Below, piece by piece: positions 23,511-32,093 of a stretch of DNA of 45,886 bases. The first letter of the stretch is position 1; every line of letters starts with the position of its first letter. Position numbers and translations under genes: made by a program. The notes beneath the pieces are model-generated. The model saw nothing but the letters and a program-made list of their open reading frames with translations, ran no database searches and was not told the origin of the DNA. This DNA comes from Oscillospiraceae bacterium (GTDB taxonomy: Bacteria; Bacillota; Clostridia; Oscillospirales; Ruminococcaceae), in the NCBI GenBank assembly GCA_029006135.1, contig JAQXGE010000062.1, forward strand, positions 1 to 45,886, written 5' to 3'.

Positions 23511-25196
23511 ATGGACAAATCTTCCCGCAAACATAAAATACTGCTGTCCCTTTTGGGTGCGGCTATCGGTATAGCGGTGTTTTTATGCCTGTATGGTACT
23601 TCTGCTTTACACGTTGAAAACGACGCATGGATTCTCAACGGTTACGATGAATGGGACGTCCAGCAGCACTATGCCGGCTGGCTGCTTTTCCGCAACTCGC
23701 ACTGGAATTTTCCGTTGGGGTTAGCGGATACCATTGCCGCGCCGGACGGTACGGTTATTTCTTATACGGACAGTATCCCTTGGGTCAGTATCTTTTTGAA
23801 GCTGCTGCGCGGGATACTGCCGGCTGCTTTTCAGTGGTTTGGGTGGTATGTGCTGATTTGCTTTGCACTGCAAGGTGCGGCAGGGGCACTGCTCTGCGGA
23901 CGGAACACTTCAGCGCGCTCACTCTGGCAGGGCTGGGCGGTGCCTTTGCTGGGCGCACTGCTCTTTTGTATGCTGCCAACGCTGTGGGAGCGGGCGTTCC
24001 GTCACACAGCACTGGCCAGCCAATGGCTGATTCTCTATTCTTTGTACTTTTACCTCGAATACCGCCAGAGCTTGGCAGAAAGCAGGGAGCATTTCCCCTG
24101 GCAGCTTCCGCTGCTCGCTTTCATAGCTGTTGGAATCCACCCGTATTTTCTGCCGCCTGTCATGGTCTGCGCCTTGCTTGCCGCTGCTGAACGAGGCCGC
24201 TGCGGCGGAAAATGGGGGCAGGCGGCAGTTCAGTTTGCCGTCAGCCTTGCGGCAGCACTGGGCGGCGGCTTGCTCTGCGGTGCGATTGGGGGAGAAGGCG
24301 GCTTCTCCCGAAGCGGCTATGGGGATTTCTCCATGAATCTCAACGCTCTCTGGAATCCGAGCTCCCGAGGCGGTTACACTTGGTCGTGCTTCCTGCCCGT
24401 GCTGCCCCAGCAGCCGGGACAATATGACGGCTTTAACTATCTGGGACTTGGCATCCTCACTCTGATTGCCGCCGCTCTTGTTCTCAGTGCGGTACGGGCA
24501 GTTCGTGCGCCCGGTGCAGTCAAAGACTGGTGGCGGCGCAATTTTCCGCTGGCGGCGGCCTGCGCTTTCCTTACATTCTTTGCACTCAGCAATAAAATCA
24601 GCTACGGTACAGCGGGCATTGAAATTCCGCTTCCTGCGCCGCTGCTTTCATTGTGCGGAATTTTTCGTGCCAGCGGCCGAATGTTTTATCTTGTGGCGGC
24701 GTGCCTGCTGCTGTGGGCTGTTTATACATTGCGCGAGATAAATCGACCGGCTGCGGCGGTGCTTCTTGCACTATTCGCGGCCGTGCAGACGGCAGACCTC
24801 AGCGCTGTGGCGGCAGAAAAGCGTGCAGTATTTATGGCACCGATCAATGCAACAGTGGTCAATAACGAACAGACGACGGCCATCGGCGCAGGGCATACAC
24901 AGCTTTTGGCAGTGGGTGATGTCCGTGACGATCGCCTGCGCCTGCTCGCCGTCTTGGCAGGAAAACAGGGCCTGTCCACGAATTTGGATATAGCGGTTTC
25001 GGGCAGTCACCCCGGTGCAGCAGCTAACCGCGCTGCGCAGGAGGAAACACTGAACAGCGGCGTCTTTGACCCGCAGGCTGTCTATGTGACAACAGACGGC
25101 GATGTTTGGCAGGGCTGGCAGCAGACTTTTGCGGATGAGCCGTCCCTCACATTCTTTGTGGCGGATTCCTGCTATTTTATGGTCCCGCAGCCCTGA
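23511..25196 (+). CDS. Polytopic membrane protein (DUF6311-like, possible GT-C glycosyltransferase)
   Basis: A 561-residue protein with about ten transmembrane helices and a soluble C-terminus of ~120 residues. The first outside loop contains NGYDEWDVQQHYAGWLLFRN, with an acidic pair after the first helix as in GT-C glycosyltransferases that use lipid-linked sugars. GDFSMNLNALWNPSSRGGYTW and QYDGFNYLGLG follow mid-protein. I recall this layout as DUF6311; transfer of a sugar to a wall or lipid acceptor is inference. It begins four bases after relA with no strong ribosome site, so translation may be coupled. Confidence 0.72.
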   Translation: MDKSSRKHKILLSLLGAAIGIAVFLCLYGTSALHVENDAWILNGYDEWDVQQHYAGWLLFRNSHWNFPLGLADTIAAPDGTVISYTDSIPWVSIFLKLLRGILPAAFQWFGWYVLICFALQGAAGALLCGRNTSARSLWQGWAVPLLGALLFCMLPTLWERAFRHTALASQWLILYSLYFYLEYRQSLAESREHFPWQLPLLAFIAVGIHPYFLPPVMVCALLAAAERGRCGGKWGQAAVQFAVSLAAALGGGLLCGAIGGEGGFSRSGYGDFSMNLNALWNPSSRGGYTWSCFLPVLPQQPGQYDGFNYLGLGILTLIAAALVLSAVRAVRAPGAVKDWWRRNFPLAAACAFLTFFALSNKISYGTAGIEIPLPAPLLSLCGIFRASGRMFYLVAACLLLWAVYTLREINRPAAAVLLALFAAVQTADLSAVAAEKRAVFMAPINATVVNNEQTTAIGAGHTQLLAVGDVRDDRLRLLAVLAGKQGLSTNLDIAVSGSHPGAAANRAAQEETLNSGVFDPQAVYVTTDGDVWQGWQQTFADEPSLTFFVADSCYFMVPQP

Positions 25197-25289
25197 TGGA
25201 TGCGCAGGATAAATTTTACTGCGCAATGCACTTGTGAGAAAACAGACATCTTCAGAATAAGAACGTGATAAATAAAAGGAGAATTTGCC

Positions 25290-25742
25290 ATGCGAGCTGT
25301 TATCCAGCGTGTAACCTCTGCCAGTGTCACTGTAAACGGCGGTGCACCCCGGAAGATCGGGCCGGGCCTTGTGATTCTGCTGGGGGTGCGGGATGGTGAC
25401 GACCCTGCCATCATCCCCAAACTGGCCGCAAAATGTGCGGGACTGCGCATTTTTAATGACGAGGAGGGCAAACTGAATCGCAGTGCGGTGGAACTTGGCT
25501 ATTCCGCACTTGTGGTGAGTAATTTCACGCTGTACGGCGACACCTCCCGCGGCAAACGCCCCAGTTTTATCCGCGCCGCAAAAGGGGACACGGCCCGCGA
25601 AGCCTATGAAACCTTCCTCAAAGAAATTTCCGCGCAGGGCCTGCAGGACGTTCAGCACGGTGAGTTCGGGGCGGATATGCAGATTAGCCTTGTCAATGAC
25701 GGTCCGGTGACGATTGTCATTGACACGGACGAATGGAAATGA
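25290..25742 (+). CDS. dtd: D-aminoacyl-tRNA deacylase
   Basis: A 150-residue enzyme that frees D-amino acids (and glycine on tRNA-Ala) from mischarged tRNA. It opens MRAVIQRVTSASVTVNG, the family start. The catalytic-pocket motif reads VSNFTLYGDTSRGKRPSF where most relatives have SQFTL, so Gln is replaced by Asn. The C-terminal motif NDGPVTIVID (usual NxGPVT) is intact and carries the cross-subunit Gly-cisPro. AAAGGAG precedes the ATG. It lies in the usual place after relA, one gene removed. Confidence 0.94.
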   Translation: MRAVIQRVTSASVTVNGGAPRKIGPGLVILLGVRDGDDPAIIPKLAAKCAGLRIFNDEEGKLNRSAVELGYSALVVSNFTLYGDTSRGKRPSFIRAAKGDTAREAYETFLKEISAQGLQDVQHGEFGADMQISLVNDGPVTIVIDTDEWK

Positions 25743-25773
25743 TTTCAAACCCAAAACGTGAAAGGAGCCACCT

Positions 25774-26382
25774 ATGAAACTGATTCACATCAGCGGCCCC
25801 TGGCCGCTTTGCACCAATACGTTCCTGCTGATTTCTGCTGGCGGCAAAGCGGTGGCCATTGACCCTGCGGCGCAGGCGCAGAAATATCTGGAAGAATTGA
25901 AAAAGGAAAATGCTGTTCTTACCGATATTTTCCTCACTCACGGCCACTATGACCATGTGGGCGGCGTGGCGGAACTGCGGCGTCAGACGGGAGCAAAGGT
26001 GCATCTTGATTTGAATGATGCCAAAGGAAACCAGCTCTACCCGCTGACACCGGACCTGGTTGACTGCCCCTGGCCGGACGGTAGCAGCGAATATACAGTG
26101 GATGAACTGAACTTTAAGATTTGGCATACCCCCGGCCATACACCCGGCGGCGTAATCATTGCCTGCGGGAACCAGCTGTTCTGCGGCGATACGCTCTTTG
26201 CCGGAAGCTGCGGACGCACGGATATGGAAGGCGGCAGCGCTGCACAAATGCAGCGCAGTCTTTCCCTAATCGCGGACCTGCCGCTGCCCGATGAGACGCA
26301 GGTCTATCCGGGACATGAAAACTTCACGACCCTCGGCCGGGAACGCCGTTCCAACCCCTGTATGCTGGGGGACTGGTTCTAA
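25774..26382 (+). CDS. MBL-fold metallo-hydrolase (glyoxalase II-like)
   Basis: A 202-residue metallo-beta-lactamase-fold hydrolase. The metal site is visible: THGHYDHVGG (HxHxDH), WHTPGHTPGG (second His), CGDTLFAGSCGRTD (bridging Asp) and YPGHE (last His). This is the short YcbL/glyoxalase II-like type, which probably opens a thioester or related bond. In Firmicutes it commonly lies next to dtd, as here (31 bases apart, with AAAGGAG before the start). Substrate unknown. Confidence 0.9.
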   Translation: MKLIHISGPWPLCTNTFLLISAGGKAVAIDPAAQAQKYLEELKKENAVLTDIFLTHGHYDHVGGVAELRRQTGAKVHLDLNDAKGNQLYPLTPDLVDCPWPDGSSEYTVDELNFKIWHTPGHTPGGVIIACGNQLFCGDTLFAGSCGRTDMEGGSAAQMQRSLSLIADLPLPDETQVYPGHENFTTLGRERRSNPCMLGDWF

Positions 26383-26424
26383 AACCCGCGCGGTACATCC
26401 TGTTTTGGGAGGCTTAGTTTTATC

Positions 26425-27900
26425 TTGGAAAATACAGTAAAAATCGTTCTGCGCGGTTCGGCAGCCGGTTACGAGGCGGAACATACGGCCCGCATTTTTT
26501 ACCCGTCTGCGGAACTTGTGAAGGAACTTCCCGGTGAGGGGGAAAACTTGATTCTTGCCTCATCCCACAGCCGTGTTGATCTTGCCTTAATCCGCCTTTC
26601 GGGTACAGTGCGCTGGCGCGCGGTGCCGGTCACAGACGGGGAGGAACCGCGTGCACGGGAGTTTGCTTTGTGCCAGCTGCTCTATGAACTGCTGCGCGAG
26701 GCAACCGGCATCCGCCCGCCCTGGGGCATGATGACTGGCGTGCGGCCGGTACGCATCATTCATGATATGCGCGCCGCCGGTGCCGATGAAGCGGCCATTC
26801 GGGAACACTTTGTTGACCACTTTGACTGCACGCCGGGGCGGTATGAGATGTCCGTTCAGATTGCTGACCTTCAGCGCCCCGTTCTCGAAGCGGCAGAGCC
26901 AATGGATTGCAGCGTTTATGCGGGCATCCCGTTCTGCCCGTCCCGATGCAGCTATTGCAGCTTTGTTTCCCGCACGGTGGGGGACCGCTCCACGCGTGCG
27001 CTCGTGGAGCCTTATGTGGACTGCCTGTGCCGCGAACTGGATGCTACCCGTCAAACCGCGCAGGACTGCGGGCTGAACATTAAAACGCTCTATGTGGGCG
27101 GCGGTACGCCCACCAGCCTGAATGCAGATCAGCTGCGCCGACTGATGAACTCGATGCAGGAAAACTTTGATCTTTCCCATATTCAGGAGTTCACCGTTGA
27201 GGCGGGCCGCCCGGACTGCACGGATGAAGAAAAACTGCGCATCCTGTATGAGAGCGGGGTTACGCGCATCTCCATCAATCCGCAGACGTTCTCCGATGAG
27301 GTGCTGCACAATATCGGCCGCCGCCATACGGCGGAGGATATTCTGGACTGCTACCGCACAGCGCGCAAGGTCGGCCATTCCAACATCAATATGGACCTCA
27401 TCGCCGGACTGCCCGGCGATACGGTGGAGGGGTTCCGCAGGAGCCTTGAAATTGCCATATCCCTGGACCCCGAAAACATCACCGTCCATACCCTCACGCT
27501 CAAGCGAGCCTCCAACCTGGTGGTGGAACACCGCGCCGAAGACTATGATGACGTGGCTGCGATGGTGGAAATTTCCCACGAACTGCTCAGTGCGGCAGGC
27601 TACCAGCCTTACTATCTCTACCGGCAGAAAGGTACACTGCAAAACCTTGAAAATGTCGGCTGGTGCAAGCCCGGTTACGCTTGCCTGTATAATATTTATA
27701 TCATGGAGGAAGTCCATACGATCCTCTCCGCCGGCGCAGGCGGTTCCACCAAACTGGTAACGCCCGGTGTGCGCCACGGCAAAATTGAGCGTATATTTAA
27801 CTACAAATATCCTACGGAATACATTGACCGGTTTGATACCGTCCTTGCCCGCAAGGAAGGAGTGAAACAATTTTATGGAAAAAGTTCCCGGAACGATTGA
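26425..27900 (+). CDS. hemZ: Radical SAM coproporphyrinogen dehydrogenase HemZ
   Basis: A 491-residue radical SAM protein. After a ~165-residue N-terminal domain the cluster motif CPSRCSYC (C171, C175, C178 approximately) follows VYAGIPF. Next come LYVGGGTPTSL (SAM binding), EFTVEAGRPD, RISINPQTF and NMDLIAGLPGD, all in the HemN/HemZ order. HemZ proteins are assigned to oxygen-independent haem synthesis, though their exact substrate in anaerobes without a full haem pathway is uncertain. The start is a TTG with GGGAGG upstream. It overlaps the next gene by 26 bases. Confidence 0.9.
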   Translation: MENTVKIVLRGSAAGYEAEHTARIFYPSAELVKELPGEGENLILASSHSRVDLALIRLSGTVRWRAVPVTDGEEPRAREFALCQLLYELLREATGIRPPWGMMTGVRPVRIIHDMRAAGADEAAIREHFVDHFDCTPGRYEMSVQIADLQRPVLEAAEPMDCSVYAGIPFCPSRCSYCSFVSRTVGDRSTRALVEPYVDCLCRELDATRQTAQDCGLNIKTLYVGGGTPTSLNADQLRRLMNSMQENFDLSHIQEFTVEAGRPDCTDEEKLRILYESGVTRISINPQTFSDEVLHNIGRRHTAEDILDCYRTARKVGHSNINMDLIAGLPGDTVEGFRRSLEIAISLDPENITVHTLTLKRASNLVVEHRAEDYDDVAAMVEISHELLSAAGYQPYYLYRQKGTLQNLENVGWCKPGYACLYNIYIMEEVHTILSAGAGGSTKLVTPGVRHGKIERIFNYKYPTEYIDRFDTVLARKEGVKQFYGKSSRND

Positions 27901-28825
27901 CCCCCGAACCCCCAAGCGCCTTGTGGGGAGTGAGCTTGTGAACCTTGCCGCTCGTGACCCCCGCGCGCTTGTTGAGTTGAGTGAGCGTCAGTATGCGCGG
28001 CGCATCCGTGATGCGGCGGACCAGATTCTTTCGAGCGGCCGCCATATCGTGATGGTCACAGGGCCTTCCGCCGCCGGCAAGACGACCTCCGCCAATAAAC
28101 TGGCACAGGAACTCAGGAGCCGCGGCATCCGCAGTGAGGTGATGAGCCTGGATGACTTCTTTGTGGGGGCAGGGCGCTACCCCAAGCAGCCGGACGGCTC
28201 GGATGATTATGAGTGTGTTGAGGCGCTCGATATTCCCGTTCTTCACCGATGTCTGCAAAGCCTCGCGGAAACCGGCGTGTGCGATGCGCCCATCTTTGAC
28301 TTCCTTACGCAGCTTCCCACCGGCACAACGCGGCATATTGACTGCACTGACGGCGTAGCGATTGTGGAAGGACTGCACGCCTTCAATCCGATTTTGACGG
28401 AACAGCTGCCGGCCGATGCGGTACTCAACATTTACGCAAGCCTGCGTGAGGAGTATGCGGGTGCGGACGGTCAGCGTCTGCTTGCCACGCGGGATGTCCG
28501 CCTCGCCCGCCGCATGACTCGGGATTGGAAGTTCCGTGGTCATGATGCGGATTTCACAATGTCACTCTGGCCGCACGTCTGCAAGTCGGAGGATATTTAT
28601 ATCAAAGCGTTCAAAAAGCGTGCGGACCTTGTGCTGGATACCTCGTTCAGCTGTGAGGTGGGAATTTGGGAACACTATGTGGAGAACCTGACCGCATCGG
28701 CCCACACAGAACGCCTTGCCACGCTTCGCCGCAAATTCGCGGCCTTTGACCCCATTGATTCCTCTTTGATTCCGGCGGACAGTATGCTGCGTGAGTTCAT
28801 TGGCCCGGATAAGGAAAATCCTTGA
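27875..28825 (+). CDS. Uridine kinase-like nucleoside kinase
   Basis: A 316-residue P-loop kinase of the uridine kinase/phosphoribulokinase family. Walker A is VTGPSAAGKTTSANKLA near 66-76, then VMSLDDFFVG (acidic base region), then DGVAIVEGLHAFNP (Walker B) and RMTRDWKFRGHDADFT. It most resembles the C-terminal half of clostridial nucleoside kinases that lack the TGS part. It probably phosphorylates uridine/cytidine or a related alcohol. AAGGAAGGAG lies inside the end of hemZ, so it is coupled to it. Last gene of the cdaA-led run. Confidence 0.85.
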   Translation: MEKVPGTIDPRTPKRLVGSELVNLAARDPRALVELSERQYARRIRDAADQILSSGRHIVMVTGPSAAGKTTSANKLAQELRSRGIRSEVMSLDDFFVGAGRYPKQPDGSDDYECVEALDIPVLHRCLQSLAETGVCDAPIFDFLTQLPTGTTRHIDCTDGVAIVEGLHAFNPILTEQLPADAVLNIYASLREEYAGADGQRLLATRDVRLARRMTRDWKFRGHDADFTMSLWPHVCKSEDIYIKAFKKRADLVLDTSFSCEVGIWEHYVENLTASAHTERLATLRRKFAAFDPIDSSLIPADSMLREFIGPDKENP

Positions 28826-28876
28826 CATTAAGCACGGAATGTTTACGATTCTTTTACAAAATTTTCCGTTGCATGA

Positions 28877-28905
28877 TTGAAAATTCTTGTTGAATGCGTT
28901 ATAAT
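28877..28905 (+). promoter_or_regulatory. Promoter of the zinc-ribbon gene
   Basis: TTGAAA (28877-28882), exactly 17 bases, TATAAT (28900-28905), about 70 bases before the gene at 28975. A near-consensus sigma-A promoter. Confidence 0.8.
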
Positions 28906-28974
28906 GCAGACAGAAGTCTGTACGGAAATGCTTTGTGAAGCAAATCAAAAAACTTAAATAAAGAGGTGCTTATC

Positions 28975-29481
28975 ATGTTTGAACTTAACATCAACAAAAT
29001 CAAGGAACAGGGTGTTCAGTTTGTAGATACCGCCCGCAAGGCTGCAATGGATATTGCCGACAAGAGCAAAAATCAGCTTGACTTGGCCGGGCAGCAGAAC
29101 CAGCTTGCCAAGGCAGAGCGGCAGCTTGGCACATTGGTGTATAGCCTGTATAAGAGTGGGGAAAAGAATGAACCTCTTGTACAGAAATACATCGAAAATA
29201 TTGAGGCCATCGAAAAGTCAATCGAGGAGATTAAAGCCCGTATGACGCCCGAGGAGCAGGCGGCTGCCAGCCAGCCTGCCGAGGAGGCTGAGGAGCCGAA
29301 AGCTGCCGAACCCAAAGCTGCAAAAGAACCGGTACGCCATGGCGGTCTTGACGAGGAACAGCTTGACGAACTGGCTGCTGCCGCTGATCGTCCCCGCGGG
29401 GAGACCAAGACCTGCCCGGTCTGCCACTCTGAAGTAGACGCGGATGCGCTGTTCTGCAACCACTGCGGCGCACAGCTTTAA
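28975..29481 (+). CDS. Coiled-coil protein with C-terminal zinc ribbon
   Basis: A 168-residue protein. The first ~90 residues form an amphipathic and coiled-coil helix (ELNINKIKEQGVQFVDTARK, then QQNQLAKAERQLGTLVYSLYKSG). A Glu/Ala/Pro-rich linker follows, and the end is a double CxxC zinc ribbon: CPVCHSEV and CNHCGAQL. Similar zinc-ribbon coiled-coil proteins are common in Clostridia with no assigned role. The start at 28975 follows AAAGAGG; the ATG three codons earlier is not well placed. A single-gene unit with its own promoter. Confidence 0.78.
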   Translation: MFELNINKIKEQGVQFVDTARKAAMDIADKSKNQLDLAGQQNQLAKAERQLGTLVYSLYKSGEKNEPLVQKYIENIEAIEKSIEEIKARMTPEEQAAASQPAEEAEEPKAAEPKAAKEPVRHGGLDEEQLDELAAAADRPRGETKTCPVCHSEVDADALFCNHCGAQL

Positions 29482-29526
29482 AAAAGCGTTCCGCCTATGT
29501 GAAAATGGCGTATACCTGACAAAGAC

Positions 29527-29556
29527 TTGACAAAATCCGGACGAATGGAGTAAAAT
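29527..29556 (+). promoter_or_regulatory. Promoter of mazG
   Basis: TTGACA (29527-29532), 18 bases, TAAAAT (29551-29556), 46 bases before the mazG start. Strong -35 box. Confidence 0.75.
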
Positions 29557-29601
29557 GGTGATTGTTGCGCTGTTTTTGAGCGCTCACCGGCAAATACAGG
29601 A

Positions 29602-30294
29602 ATGAACGATTATCCAAACAGGGAACACTATACGGCGGATGACTTGGTGCGCATTATTGCCATCCTGCGGGATCCTGAAAACGGCTGCCCATGGGATAAG
29701 GTACAGACGCACCAGTCGATCCGCATGAACTTTCTGGAAGAAGCCTATGAGGCCGTGGATGCCATCGATCTGGATGATCCGGAACTTATGTGTGAGGAGC
29801 TGGGCGATGTGCTCATGCAGGTGGCGTTTCATGCCTGTATGGAGCAGGAATCTGGCCGCTTCACTTGGGCGGATGTCTGCGATGGGGTCTGCCGCAAACT
29901 GATTGACCGCCATCCGCATATTTTTGGCACCGAAACGGATGCGCAGAGCATAACGGACTGGGATTTGCTCAAAAATAAGGAAAAGGGCCGCAGCACGCTG
30001 GCCGATGATTTGGAAAGTGTCCCGCGTGCCATGCCGGCTCTGATGCGTGCCGCCAAGCTGCAAAAGCGTGCGGCACGGTATGATGCCGCACCCGCCGCAA
30101 TCGGCGCTGAGGATTTGACAGCGCTGGCTAAGGAACTTGCCGATGCACCAAAAGGGAGCGAGCAGGCAGAGCAGGCGGCGGGAAAACTTCTCTTTGCGGT
30201 TACGGATTTGACGCGCCGTGCAGATATTGACCCCGAACAGGCGCTTCAGAAGGAAAATGAGGACTTTTGCCGGGGTAACACCATTGACATCTGA
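29602..30294 (+). CDS. mazG: Nucleoside triphosphate pyrophosphohydrolase MazG
   Basis: A 230-residue enzyme that hydrolyses non-standard or excess NTPs to NMP and pyrophosphate. The first domain carries the metal motif EEAYEAVDAI followed by EELGDVLMQVAFHA (the ExxE-x12-ExxD pattern), and CPWDKVQTHQSIRMNFLEE is the family start. The second MazG domain is shortened. In Bacillus the equivalent protein (YabN) lies upstream of the yabO-divIC cluster, as here. The ribosome site is weak (CAGGA directly before ATG). Confidence 0.93.
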   Translation: MNDYPNREHYTADDLVRIIAILRDPENGCPWDKVQTHQSIRMNFLEEAYEAVDAIDLDDPELMCEELGDVLMQVAFHACMEQESGRFTWADVCDGVCRKLIDRHPHIFGTETDAQSITDWDLLKNKEKGRSTLADDLESVPRAMPALMRAAKLQKRAARYDAAPAAIGAEDLTALAKELADAPKGSEQAEQAAGKLLFAVTDLTRRADIDPEQALQKENEDFCRGNTIDI

Positions 30295-30340
30295 AAGCAA
30301 CTATGCTTTTAGCTGATAATTATCGTGGAGGTACAAACAA

Positions 30341-30613
30341 ATGACCAAAGTTGAACTGATCGCAGCCGTGGCCAGCGAGGCCGGACTGAGCAAGAAAGAC
30401 GCTGAGAAGGCTGTCAATACGACTCTCGCAGCTATTACCGAGGAACTCAAAAAGGGCGAGAAGGTTTCTCTCGTTGGCTTCGGCACTTTTGAAGTCCGTG
30501 AGCGTCCTGAGCGTCAGGGCCGCAACCCCCAGACGAAGGAACCCATGACCATTGCAGCCTCCAAGCTGCCCGCATTCAAGGCCGGCAAGGCTCTGAAGGA
30601 TGCCGTTCAGTAA
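30341..30613 (+). CDS. hup: HU-family DNA-binding protein
   Basis: A 90-residue nucleoid protein. It starts [22 protein letters not shown] and has the DNA-arm motif of [25 protein letters not shown], ending [17 protein letters not shown]. It bends and packs DNA as a dimer. GGAGG lies eight bases before the ATG. Placement between mazG and the yabO/rqcP gene is usual in Clostridia. A good terminator follows. Confidence 0.97.
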   Translation: MTKVELIAAVASEAGLSKKDAEKAVNTTLAAITEELKKGEKVSLVGFGTFEVRERPERQGRNPQTKEPMTIAASKLPAFKAGKALKDAVQ

Positions 30614-30706
30614 TCGGTTCCTTTGATGGAAAAATCCCTCCGCGTTTTTAGAGCAGGGATTGTATAAAGGTTGTTTTAAGAAAATCGAAAATTTGGTTTT
30701 CAAAAA

Positions 30707-30742
30707 GACGGCGTGACTTCAATGTCACGCCGTCCCTTTTTT
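30707..30742 (+). terminator. Terminator after hup
   Basis: GACGGCGTGAC pairs with GTCACGCCGTC around a TTCAAT loop, followed by CCTTTTTT. An ideal intrinsic terminator about 95 bases after the hup stop. Confidence 0.92.
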
Positions 30743-30798
30743 GCATTTTTTGAGGGCGGTGCCGTCAAGTTTTCAGGGAACCGGTCATCTTGCTTCCC

Positions 30799-30827
30799 TT
30801 GACATCTCTCTGCTTCGGCGGTATGCT
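30799..30827 (+). promoter_or_regulatory. Promoter before rqcP leader
   Basis: TTGACA (30799-30804), 17 bases, TATGCT (30822-30827). A strong candidate promoter that starts a transcript which must cross the terminator at 30908 to reach rqcP. Confidence 0.7.
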
Positions 30828-30833
30828 ATTAAC

Positions 30834-30932
30834 AAAAGGGGAGCAGGGAATTGGTCTGCTGCCCGTACAGAACCGGAATTTGCTGCGCCTTCACTGTTTT
30901 GCGAACACCCGCCGGATGCGGCGGGCTTTTTT
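30834..30932 (+). ncRNA. Candidate attenuator leader or small RNA ahead of rqcP
   Basis: Between the promoter at 30799-30827 and a G-C hairpin with T-run (CCCGCC-loop-GGCGGG then TTTTTT, 30908-30932) lies a ~75-base leader with its own stem (GGGAGCAG with CTGCTGCCC, one mismatch). Transcripts would end here as a ~100-base RNA unless the terminator is overcome. No known class is recognised, and there is no AUG with a ribosome site in the leader. Confidence 0.5.
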
Positions 30933-30972
30933 AGATGAGGCATCAGCCTTCCAGCATAGAAAGGAAAAAATC

Positions 30973-31218
30973 ATGCGTCTTGATAAATATCTCAAAGTCA
31001 GCCGTCTCATCAAGCGCCGGACGCTCGCCAATGAAGTGGCGGACGCTGGGCGCGTTCTTGTCAATGGCAAGCCTGCCAAGGCAAGCTACGCCGTCAAAGT
31101 CGGCGATGAAATTGAAATCACGTTCGGCAACCGTCCCGTGCGGGTTCGAGTCCTCTCAACGGAGGAACCTCGGGGCAAGGATGTCGCAAGGGAACTTTTT
31201 GAAATTCTTGAAAGCTGA
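30973..31218 (+). CDS. rqcP: S4-domain RNA-binding protein RqcP (YabO)
   Basis: An 81-residue protein that is almost entirely one S4 RNA-binding domain: MRLDKYLKVSRLIKRRTLAN, then VLVNGKPAKASYAVKVGDEI. RqcP works with RqcH to add alanine tails to stalled nascent chains on the 50S subunit (ribosome quality control). It lies just before yabP and yabQ as in Bacillus. AAAGGAAAA precedes the ATG. The upstream terminator may adjust its expression. Confidence 0.92.
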   Translation: MRLDKYLKVSRLIKRRTLANEVADAGRVLVNGKPAKASYAVKVGDEIEITFGNRPVRVRVLSTEEPRGKDVARELFEILES

Positions 31219-31281
31219 GGTCTAACTTCACTTCCAAGCGCATATCCTGATACTAAAGCAAATTGAACCGGGGGATATGCC

Positions 31282-31587
31282 ATGACTGAAGCCGTTTCGC
31301 AGGACTCGACCACTCTGCCCGCCCGCGCACATACCCTGACGATGGAAAACCGCTCCCGCTTGACGGTTACCGGCGTGACTCGTGTCATCAGCTGTGATGA
31401 GAGCGGTGCCACACTGGCGACTCCGCTGGGGGATTTGACCATCGGAGGGCAGGAAATACAGGTAAGCGAACTGTCAGTACGCACAGGGGAAGTGCATCTT
31501 TCCGGGCATATCGAATATCTTCAATATGCCGAAAACAGGCAGAGCAAGCAGGCGGCAGGCGGATTTCTGGCCCGTCTTCTGCACTGA
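31282..31587 (+). CDS. yabP: Sporulation protein YabP
   Basis: A 101-residue protein. Core: HTLTMENRSRLTVTGVTRVISCDESG, then TPLGDLTIGGQEIQVSELSV and GEVHLSGHIEYLQY, the YabP/YqfC family pattern. In Bacillus YabP is made in the mother cell and is needed for spore coat and cortex formation. GGGGGAT lies before the start. It is followed after three bases by yabQ. Confidence 0.93.
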   Translation: MTEAVSQDSTTLPARAHTLTMENRSRLTVTGVTRVISCDESGATLATPLGDLTIGGQEIQVSELSVRTGEVHLSGHIEYLQYAENRQSKQAAGGFLARLLH

Positions 31588-31590
31588 AGC

Positions 31591-32046
31591 GTGACACCGT
31601 CGCCGGCCTTTCCGGCCATCTTCGGTGATGTTCTGCTCTGCCTTGGCGCGGGACTTATGCTGGGCGCAATGCGGGATTTTGCGGGCCTTGCATTGGGTGA
31701 AGGCACGCTGCGCTGCTTCCTTTTGGATGTACTGACTTTTGCTGCTGCAGCGTTTATGCTCTGCGGCTTTGCGGCCGGGGCATCGGGCAGCGGAGTAGGC
31801 CGGTGGTATATGGCAGGTGCCATGGGAGTCGGGGCGCTGAGCTGGAAATGGACAGTTTCCGGTGTGCTGCACCGGACGCTTCATTGCATTTTGTCGCTGC
31901 TCTGTCTGCCGCTGAGATGGCTTGAGCATCATATCCGTCAGCCGATTCTGCGTCGAATCGGGTCCCGGCGTAAAAATAATTCCCGGAAAAAGTCAAAAAA
32001 AGAGAAAAATGTGTTGCAAAAGGAACAGAAAATATTATATAATTGA
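31591..32046 (+). CDS. yabQ: Spore cortex protein YabQ
   Basis: A 151-residue membrane protein with a GTG start. Four or so hydrophobic segments fill residues 8-110 (FGDVLLCLGAGLMLGAMRDF at the start is the family signature). A very basic tail of ~35 residues (SRRKNNSRKKSKKEKN) ends it. YabQ is a mother-cell outer forespore membrane protein needed for cortex synthesis. No clear ribosome site; coupling to yabP is likely. The basic, A-rich end overlaps lower-GC sequence. Confidence 0.88.
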   Translation: MTPSPAFPAIFGDVLLCLGAGLMLGAMRDFAGLALGEGTLRCFLLDVLTFAAAAFMLCGFAAGASGSGVGRWYMAGAMGVGALSWKWTVSGVLHRTLHCILSLLCLPLRWLEHHIRQPILRRIGSRRKNNSRKKSKKEKNVLQKEQKILYN

Positions 32047-32093
32047 AATTGCTTAAAGCTATTTGCAGCATGAGGCTCGGGAGGGGGCGCTGT

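Noticed and set aside
21218-23638. An 806-codon minus-strand open frame opposite relA
   Set aside because: It is the antisense shadow of relA, produced by GC-rich codon bias. It has no ribosome site and no recognisable domain; relA is complete on the plus strand.
26587-27915. A 442-codon minus-strand frame opposite hemZ
   Set aside because: Shadow of hemZ, which has an intact radical SAM motif and coupling to the next gene.
31141-31160. GGGTTCGAGTCCTCT, resembling a tRNA T-arm
   Set aside because: It lies inside the rqcP coding sequence and no acceptor, D or anticodon arms can be found around it. No tRNA or rRNA gene was seen in the window.
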